DNA of 15,188 bases, taken from NCBI GenBank assembly GCA_937908275.1, contig CALERA010000405.1, forward strand, positions 1 to 15,188, given 5' to 3'. Positions within the stretch are counted from its first letter, which is position 1. Each line of letters begins with the position of its first letter. The notes beneath the pieces are model-generated. The model worked only from the letters and a program-made list of their open reading frames with translations, was not told where the DNA came from and did no database searches. The translations under genes were made by a program, and so were the position numbers. This DNA is from an uncultured Desulfarculaceae bacterium. GTDB lineage: Bacteria > Desulfobacterota > Desulfarculia > Desulfarculales > Desulfarculaceae. This document shows, piece after piece, positions 7,288 to 12,640 of the stretch.

Positions 7288-10200
7288 CACAGGACTCCTT
7301 CCAGCAGGGCGTCGGTGCGGCCCAGGATCTGGTCGTCGGTGTAGCCCATGAGCTGGATGGCCTTGGCCGGGCATTCCGCGGCGCAGATGCCGCAACCCAG
7401 GCACTTGGCCGGATCGATCTGGGAATAGCCGTCGGCGTTGATGAACGGCACGTTGACCGGGCAGGCCCGCACGCAGACCAGGCAGGCCGCGCAACGCTCG
7501 GCCACGACCTTGGCCACCCCGCCGGAGACGGTGAGGCTGTGCTGGGCCAGCAGGGTCAGGGCCCGGCCGGCCGCCGCCAGGCCCTGGGTGCGGGCCTCGG
7601 CGATGGACTTGGGCGCCAGGATGGAGCCGGCCGCGAAGAGTCCCGGGGCCGGGGTGTCCCCCGGCCGCACCTTGATGTTCTCCTCCAGCAGGAAGCCGGT
7701 GTCGGTCTGCTGCAGGCGGAAGATCTCGCAGAGCTCCTCCATGGCCTCGTCGTCGGCCACCTGGGGGGTGCTCAGCACGATGGTGCCGGGGTTGTAGGTC
7801 AGGCGGCGGCCCAGGACCTTGTCGGTGAAGGAGACCATCAGGCCGTCCTGGTCCTGGCCCACGCTGGGCGGATCGTCCTCGCTGAAGCGCACGAAGAGCA
7901 CGCCCCGCTCCCGCGCCTGACGGTAGGCGTCCTCGGCCCGGTAGGGGGTGCGCATGTCGCGGTAGAGCACGATGACCTGGGCCTCGGGATTGAGGTCCTT
8001 GATCCACAGGGCGTTCTTGACCGCGTTCTGGCAGCAGATGCGGCCGCAGGTCGGGTTCTGCTTGTTGCGGCTGCCCACGCACTGGATCATCACCACGCTG
8101 TCCAGGCGGGGGTCGGAGGCGTCGCCCTGGGCCAGCAGGTCCTCCAGCTCCAGCTGGGTCAGGACCCGGTCGCTCTTGCCGTAGTCGTACTCGGTGGGCT
8201 GGTACTGGCGCGCGCCGGTGGCCAGGATGGTCACCCCGTGCTCGACCTTCTGATAGTACATCGAGGGGCCGGACTGGACGCCGGTGCGGAAGGCCCCGGC
8301 CTGGCCCTCGTGGTCCACCACCAGGGCGTCGGTGATGACCCGGACGCCCTCCTCGGCCTGGACCTTGGCCACCAGGTCCTGGACCTGCTGCACCAGGGGC
8401 TGGCCGTCCAGGGTCCGCTTGAGCTTGAGCGCCAGACCGCCCAGCTGCTTGGCCCGCTCCACCAGGGTCACCTTGACCCCCTGCTCGGCCAGGGCCAGGG
8501 CCGCGGTCATGCCGGCCACGCCGCCGCCCACCACCAGGGCGCTTTGCTCCACCGGCTGGCTGTGGGAGTAGATGGGCTGGGCCAGGGTGACGCCGGCCAC
8601 GGCCATGCGCACCAGGTCCAGGGCCTTGGACGTGGCGTGGACCGGATCGCCGGAGTGCACCATGGCGCTCTGGTCGCGGATGTTGGCCAGCTCCACCATG
8701 TTGCGGTTCAGGCCGGCCCGGCGCACGGTCTCGGCGAAGAGCCGGCCGTGGGTGCGGGGGCTGTAGCCGGCCACCACCACCCGGTTGAGATTCTTGGCCT
8801 TGATGGCCTCCACCAGCTCGTCCAGGCCGGCCTGGCCGCCACTGATCACCAGCTCCTGCACGTGGGACACGCCCGGCAGGTTGGCCGAGGCGGCCATGAC
8901 CTTTTTGAGGTCCACGGCCTGGCTGACCCGGCCCGACCAGTCGGCGAAGAACACGCCGATATGCGCGTCCTCGTCGCGGGTGTCGCGCTCCGGCGGCAGG
9001 GAGTCCTCGCTCATCAGGGCGCCGCCGGGCTCCAGGTCCTGGGAGGCCAGGCAGGCGGCCGCGGCGGCCTGCACCAGCGAGTCCGGGATGTCCCGGGGAC
9101 CCAGGGCCATGCCGCAGGCGTAGACGCCGGGGCGGCTGGTGGCCACCGGGTCGAAGTCGGCCGCGGCCACGAAGGCGTAGGGGTCCAGCTCGATGCCCAG
9201 GGCCTTGGCCTGCTCCTTGGCGTCGTTGGGGGCGCAGAAGCCGGTGGCCAGCACGATCAGGTCCAGGCGGGCGATCTGGGAGGAGCCGTCCTCGCTGGCG
9301 TACTCCAGCAGCAGGTCGCCGGTGACGTCGTCACGCCCCACGGTGTGGGGACGGCAGCGCACGAAGTTGACCCCCAGGTCGTTCTTGACCCGCTGGTAGT
9401 ACAGCTCGTAGTCCTTGCCCATGGGACGCATGTCCATGTAGAAGACCGTGGCGTCCAGGTCCTGGGCGTAGTGCTCCTTGGCCCAGACCGCCTCCTTCAT
9501 GGCGAACATGCAGCAGATGGAGGAGCAATAGGGCTTGGCCGGGGGCTTGGTGGAGCGGCTGCCCACGCACTGGATCCAGCCGATGCGCTGGGGCCGGCGG
9601 CCGTCGCTGGGGCGCATGAACTGGCCGCCGGTGGGGCCGGCCGAGCTCATGATCTGCTCGAACTCCAGGCTGGTGACCACGTCCGGGAACTTGCCGTAGC
9701 CGTACCACTCCTGCATCGGGGTGGGGTCGAACAGCTCGGCCCCGCTGGCCACGATCACCGCGCCCACGCCCACGGTCTGCTGGCTGGCGGCCATGTCCAG
9801 GTCGATGGCCCCGGGCTCGCAGGCCTCCACGCACTTGCCGCAGCGGGTGCACTTGGTCAGGTCGATGGAGAAGGCGGTGGGGGTGGCTTGGGGATAACGC
9901 AGGCAGGTCGGAGACTTGTGATCCAGGCCGGGGGTGAAGCGCACCGCCGACTCGGGACATACCTCCAGACAGGCCCCACAGGCGTTGCACTTGTCCAGCA
10001 CGATGCAGCGCGGTTCGGTGGCCAGGGTGGCGCTGAAGTCGCCCGGCTCGCCGCTCAGGCCCGTGACCTTGGTCAGGGGCAGGGACTGGATGTCCAGGGG
10101 CGCGCCGGCCTTGGCGATGTCGGGGGTCACGTAGCAGATGTTGCAGTCATTGGTGGGGAACTGGCGATCCAGGAGGGGCAGGAACCCGCCCAGGGCCGGT

Positions 10201-10325
10201 TTTTTGTCCACCAGGTACACCCGGCGGCCGGCCTCGGCCAGATCCAGGGCGCTCTTGATGCCCGCGATGCCCCCTCCGACCACCAGGACGGAGTTTTTAC
10301 GGGCGTTGCCTTCGCTTTCAGACAT
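7287..10325 (-). CDS. hdrA: Double-length HdrA-like iron-sulfur flavoprotein
   Basis: 1012 residues, against roughly 650 for a usual HdrA. First half (about 1-435): FAD motif VVGGGIAGIKSA (16-27), the HdrA-type CNIC (C61, C64), and two [4Fe-4S] ferredoxin motifs starting at C113 and C159, inserted in a thioredoxin-reductase-like flavin domain. Second half (about 455-1012): an HdrA N-terminal-like domain (VVVAGYSPRTHGRLF, LANIRDQSAMVH), a second FAD motif (VVGGGVAGMTAA, 598-609), and two C-terminal ferredoxin motifs from C945 and C975. The second half lacks both an inserted ferredoxin and the CxxC after its FAD motif. The cysteines normally found in the HdrA N-terminal domain are replaced (GVFFADWSGRV at 457-467; Tyr at 521). 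It therefore resembles an HdrA or QmoA-like unit fused to a QmoB-like unit. Two flavins and four ferredoxin clusters imply electron transfer or bifurcation between MvhD and MetFV; this is inferred. AAGGGA lies eight bases before the ATG. Confidence 0.9.
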   Translation of the reverse strand: MSESEGNARKNSVLVVGGGIAGIKSALDLAEAGRRVYLVDKKPALGGFLPLLDRQFPTNDCNICYVTPDIAKAGAPLDIQSLPLTKVTGLSGEPGDFSATLATEPRCIVLDKCNACGACLEVCPESAVRFTPGLDHKSPTCLRYPQATPTAFSIDLTKCTRCGKCVEACEPGAIDLDMAASQQTVGVGAVIVASGAELFDPTPMQEWYGYGKFPDVVTSLEFEQIMSSAGPTGGQFMRPSDGRRPQRIGWIQCVGSRSTKPPAKPYCSSICCMFAMKEAVWAKEHYAQDLDATVFYMDMRPMGKDYELYYQRVKNDLGVNFVRCRPHTVGRDDVTGDLLLEYASEDGSSQIARLDLIVLATGFCAPNDAKEQAKALGIELDPYAFVAAADFDPVATSRPGVYACGMALGPRDIPDSLVQAAAAACLASQDLEPGGALMSEDSLPPERDTRDEDAHIGVFFADWSGRVSQAVDLKKVMAASANLPGVSHVQELVISGGQAGLDELVEAIKAKNLNRVVVAGYSPRTHGRLFAETVRRAGLNRNMVELANIRDQSAMVHSGDPVHATSKALDLVRMAVAGVTLAQPIYSHSQPVEQSALVVGGGVAGMTAALALAEQGVKVTLVERAKQLGGLALKLKRTLDGQPLVQQVQDLVAKVQAEEGVRVITDALVVDHEGQAGAFRTGVQSGPSMYYQKVEHGVTILATGARQYQPTEYDYGKSDRVLTQLELEDLLAQGDASDPRLDSVVMIQCVGSRNKQNPTCGRICCQNAVKNALWIKDLNPEAQVIVLYRDMRTPYRAEDAYRQARERGVLFVRFSEDDPPSVGQDQDGLMVSFTDKVLGRRLTYNPGTIVLSTPQVADDEAMEELCEIFRLQQTDTGFLLEENIKVRPGDTPAPGLFAAGSILAPKSIAEARTQGLAAAGRALTLLAQHSLTVSGGVAKVVAERCAACLVCVRACPVNVPFINADGYSQIDPAKCLGCGICAAECPAKAIQLMGYTDDQILGRTDALLEGVL

Positions 10326-10348
10326 GGAGATAATCCCTTGCTAAGACT

Positions 10349-10371
10349 AAAAGTTCCGCCGGCTCCCGGCG
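10349..10371 (-). terminator. Weak terminator or attenuator between the MetF paralogue and hdrA
   Basis: On the minus strand CGCCGG-GAG-CCGGCG forms a six-pair GC stem (10357-10371), followed by GAAC and a run of four T. It starts just after the stop codon of the MetF paralogue. The short T-run suggests partial termination, which would leave the first gene in excess of the rest. Confidence 0.35.
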
Positions 10372-10375
10372 CGGC

Positions 10376-11248
10376 CTACAGGCCGGACGCGTCCAGGATC
10401 TCCGGCAGGCGGTCCTCCCAGCCGGCGGTGATGATCAGCGCGCCGCCGCACAGCGGCTTGAGGCCCTTGATCGTCTCGGCCGCGATCTTGACGCACTCGG
10501 CCGTGCGGTCGCTGGCGCTGCGGATGCGACGGATCGTCGCCTCGCTGATGGCCACCCCGGGCAGGTTCTGGTTGAGGTAGCGGGCCATGCCCACGCTTTT
10601 CAACAGCAGCACCCCGGCGATGACCGGGACGCCCAGGCCCTTGGCCTGCTTCATGAATTCCCCGAAGGCCTCCAAGTCGAAGACCGCCGGGGCCACCAAG
10701 AACGAGGCCCCCTTGGCCACCGCGGCCTTGGCCTCGGTCAACCGCTGGGCCAGTTCGGCGTCATCGGCCCAGGGCTCGATGCGCGCGCCCAGGCAGAACT
10801 TGGGCTTGCCTTTCAACTCCTGGCCGGCCAGGTCCAGGCCCTTGGCCATGCCCGCCGCGGCCTCCAGGAAGCTGGCCGGGGTCAGGTCATAAACCGGCTT
10901 GGCGTCCAGATGATCGCCCATGGCCACCGGCTCGCCGGCCACCGCCATCACGCTGGTGACGCCCAGGACCTGGGCCCCCAGCAGATCGGCCTGCAAGGCC
11001 AGGCGGTTGCGGTCCCGGCAGGAGAACTGCACGATCGGCTCCAGGCCCTGCTGCTTGAGCACCACCGCTCCGGACAGGGCGCCCAGGCGCATGACCGCGA
11101 AACTCATGTCCGGGATCAGCACCGCGTCCACCCGGCCCTTGAGCTGCCGGGCGGCGGCGACAAAGTCTGAGATATCCACGCCCTTCGGCGTTTCCATCTC
11201 GGCTACGACGGCGAATTCATTGGACTTCAGCTTGTCTGCCCAGGCCAT
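10376..11248 (-). CDS. MetF paralogue with altered active-site residues
   Basis: 290 residues, collinear with the MetF at 5215-6138: VVAEMETPKG against ATGEVGPPRG, QFSCRDRNRLALQADLLGA against MVCRDRNRLAMQSDILGA, and the shared C-terminal motif WEDRLPEIL (277-285). The catalytic-type Glu is kept (E17). The flavin-contacting Asp is replaced by Glu (E106 in VAGEPV), and the substrate Gln region VQTQCIYD reads LVAPAVFD, with Pro at the Gln position. The fold is almost certainly the MTHFR TIM barrel, but ordinary MetF activity is doubtful. It may be a structural or regulatory partner, or may act on another folate or C1 carrier. It heads the operon, 50 bases before hdrA, behind a long structured leader. 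AAGGGA lies upstream of the ATG. Like the downstream genes, it has no signal peptide. Confidence 0.82.
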   Translation of the reverse strand: MAWADKLKSNEFAVVAEMETPKGVDISDFVAAARQLKGRVDAVLIPDMSFAVMRLGALSGAVVLKQQGLEPIVQFSCRDRNRLALQADLLGAQVLGVTSVMAVAGEPVAMGDHLDAKPVYDLTPASFLEAAAGMAKGLDLAGQELKGKPKFCLGARIEPWADDAELAQRLTEAKAAVAKGASFLVAPAVFDLEAFGEFMKQAKGLGVPVIAGVLLLKSVGMARYLNQNLPGVAISEATIRRIRSASDRTAECVKIAAETIKGLKPLCGGALIITAGWEDRLPEILDASGL

Positions 11249-11554
11249 GAGGTGTTCCCTTCCCCTACCGCGTTTGATAGTTGTTTCGGTAGTGCCAGGC
11301 GTTGCACGCGACCCGGCGACCGCCAGGAGTCGCCTTGGCCTATGTCCCGAGGGTATTCATAGGATTTATTGGCGCTATCCGGCGGAAGACCGAGCCTTTC
11401 CCCGATGTTCCGGTCATGCAGCCCGGACTCGGGGCAGCTGCCAGCCGCCCGCCATGGCCATTCCCCACGCGACACGGCTGCCCTATCGTCGTCCTATATT
11501 GGGTTTCTTCTTACTCGCAGCGGGGTTTCACTGCAAGAAAAATTTGTGATTTTT
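11249..11554 (-). promoter_or_regulatory. Long structured leader of the metF/hdrA operon
   Basis: About 300 untranslated bases separate the promoter at 11555-11583 from the first gene, and no convincing ORF fills them. Read on the minus strand, three hairpins are evident. At 11400-11434, CCCCGA/TCGGGG encloses TCCGG/CCGGA with a nine-base loop. At 11339-11363, CCTATG/CATAGG encloses CCC/GGG. At 11315-11334, GGCGAC/GTCGCC has an eight-base loop. I could not match the whole to a known riboswitch class (cobalamin, SAM, THF and c-di-GMP were considered). It is a candidate regulatory leader, with no ligand assigned. Confidence 0.4.
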
Positions 11555-11583
11555 ATAACATAACCACTAGTATTATAATGCAA
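11555..11583 (-). promoter_or_regulatory. Promoter for the metF-paralogue/hdrA/mvhD/metVF operon
   Basis: The minus strand has TTGCAT (11578-11583), a 17-base spacer and TGTTAT (11555-11560), in a patch that is strikingly AT-rich compared with the rest of the window (about 11535-11600). This is a moderate match to the vegetative consensus. The same AT-rich patch also holds a plus-strand TATAAT at 11574-11579 without a good -35. Confidence 0.45.
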
Positions 11584-11651
11584 TTAGTATTGTATACCCC
11601 GGACAACCCCAGTGAACAATGACCTTTCCCCTCCCGCCATCCCGGCCGCCC

Positions 11652-11679
11652 TTGTGCCCTCGCGTCCAGGGGTTATAAT
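11652..11679 (+). promoter_or_regulatory. Promoter for engB
   Basis: TTGTGC (11652-11657), a 16-base spacer and a perfect TATAAT (11674-11679). Transcription would start near 11686, leaving a leader of about 25 bases that contains the AGGAG ribosome-binding site just before the ATG at 11711. Confidence 0.6.
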
Positions 11680-11710
11680 GCCTCCACCCCCAGCGACCAG
11701 GAGAATCGAC

Positions 11711-12328
11711 ATGCCCTTCACCCTGCGCGAGGCCAGCTTCATCACCACCGCCGTCAACCCCGGCGGCTATCCCCCCGAGGGCCCGCCCGAGGTCGCCTTC
11801 GCCGGACGCTCCAACGTGGGCAAGTCCTCCCTGATCAACACCCTCACCGGCCGGCGCAAGCTGGTGCGGGTCTCCGGACGTCCCGGCTGCACCCAGCAGA
11901 TCAACTTCTTCAGCGTCAACTCGGAGGCCCTGCGCCTGGTGGACCTGCCCGGCTACGGTTTCGCCAAGGTCCCCCTGGAGGTCAAGAACACCTGGCGCAA
12001 GATGATCGAAGGCTACCTCACCCGCCGGCCCACCCTCAAGGCCGTGGTCGTCATCCTGGACATCCGCCGCGACCCCGGCGACGAGGACCTCATGCTCCTG
12101 GAATGGCTCCACTCCTACCAGATCACCACCCTGGTGGCCCTGACCAAGCTGGACAAGCTCTCCAATAACCAGGCCGCCTCCCGCTTGGCCAAACTCCGCC
12201 GCGACCTGGCCCAACTCGACCCCCAACCCACCGGCTTCTCCTCCCAAACCGGACAAGGCCGCGACCAGCTCTGGCAACGCATCCTCACCGCCGCCGGCCT
12301 GGAGGAGGGGGAGGGAGCGGGGGAGTGA
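11711..12328 (+). CDS. engB: Ribosome biogenesis GTPase EngB/YsxC/YihA
   Basis: 205 residues, the normal length of this family. GTPase motifs are in order: G1 GRSNVGKSS (32-40), G3 DLPG (78-81) in LVDLPGYGFAKV, G4 TKLD (145-148) and G5-like SSQTG (177-181). The circularly ordinary TrmE-Era-EngA-like GTPase fold and the RPGCTQQINFF switch region (57-67) identify EngB, which binds GTP and assists large-subunit assembly in the cytosol. The start at 11711 follows AGGAG by seven bases. The frame is open further upstream to a GTG at 11612, but the promoter at 11652-11679 lies inside that extension. The last residues (EEGEGAGE) come from a purine-rich tract that runs into the repeat at 12345. It is the only full-length gene on the plus strand and converges on topA. 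Confidence 0.95.
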   Translation: MPFTLREASFITTAVNPGGYPPEGPPEVAFAGRSNVGKSSLINTLTGRRKLVRVSGRPGCTQQINFFSVNSEALRLVDLPGYGFAKVPLEVKNTWRKMIEGYLTRRPTLKAVVVILDIRRDPGDEDLMLLEWLHSYQITTLVALTKLDKLSNNQAASRLAKLRRDLAQLDPQPTGFSSQTGQGRDQLWQRILTAAGLEEGEGAGE

Positions 12329-12344
12329 GAGAGTGAGAGAATTT

Positions 12345-12428
12345 GGGGGAACCCTTTTTGCTGCGCAAAAATGGTTCCCCCAACCCCCCTCCGAAAAAAG
12401 CGCAGCCATTCAGCGAAGCTGAATGGCT
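12345..12428 (+). repeat. Modular double-hairpin intergenic repeat, copy 2
   Basis: Hairpin B at 12345-12381: a 17-position stem from GGGGGAACCC onward, one C/T mismatch, TGC loop (GCA when read on the other strand, as in copies 1 and 3). Next comes the box in reverse, CAACCCCCCTCCGAAAAAAG then CG (12381-12402). Hairpin A at 12404-12428 is AGCCATTCAGC / GCTGAATGGCT around GAA: the same 11-bp/3-base design as the other copies but different stem bases. It begins 17 bases after the engB stop. The 90 bases from 12429 to 12518 that separate it from copy 3 show nothing I recognise. Confidence 0.78.
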
Positions 12429-12518
12429 TGGGGGGGTCTTGGGTGGTTCGGGCGCTCGGAGTACCTCGGACGTTAGCTTGCCCAGCCCAGGCCCAGCCGC
12501 GCCAGCGGATGGGCCATA

Positions 12519-12612
12519 CGCCTTTTTAGGAAGGGGTGTGGGACCGGGGTCCCCAGCCAGCTATGCTGGCTGGGGTGAAGGAAACCCTTTTTCGGCACGA
12601 AAAAGGGTTTCC
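12519..12612 (-). repeat. Modular double-hairpin intergenic repeat, copy 3
   Basis: Box at 12519-12549 (CGCCTTTTTAGGAAGGGG then TGTGGGACCGGGG). Hairpin A at 12551-12575: CCCCAGCCAGC / GCTGGCTGGGG with a TAT loop. Hairpin B at 12580-12612: perfect 15-bp stem GGAAACCCTTTTTCG / CGAAAAAGGGTTTCC with a GCA loop. A short CCCGCAAATTCTT and pyrimidine tract leads to the topA stop at 12641. The orientation is the same relative to topA as copy 1 has to its kinase gene and copy 2 to engB. Confidence 0.82.
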
Positions 12613-12640
12613 CCGCAAATTCTTACCTCCCCCGCCTCCC

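Noticed and set aside
7539..10580. Plus-strand open frame of about 1013 codons opposite hdrA
   Set aside because: It mirrors the hdrA gene with high Gly/Ala/His/Gln content and no domain; high GC keeps the antisense frame free of stops. The minus-strand protein has clear FAD and ferredoxin motifs.
11227..11475. Minus-strand frame of 82 codons in the operon leader
   Set aside because: No family resemblance; it overlaps the start of the MetF paralogue in another frame, and the hairpins in this region explain the sequence better.
11249..11554. Known riboswitch upstream of the metF paralogue
   Set aside because: I looked for cobalamin, SAM, THF and c-di-GMP core motifs and found no convincing match, so it is reported only as a structured leader.
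11302..11622. Plus-strand frame of 106 codons in the same intergenic region
   Set aside because: No recognisable domain or ribosome-binding site, and it crosses the AT-rich promoter patch.
11612..11710. Upstream start for engB (GTG at 11612)
   Set aside because: The likely promoter (11652-11679) lies inside this extension, and the ATG at 11711 has AGGAG at the right distance and gives the normal EngB length.
302..12612. Possible CRISPR array or CRISPR-like repeats
   Set aside because: The repeats are not regularly spaced, lie kilobases apart in both orientations, and vary in module order. No cas gene is seen.
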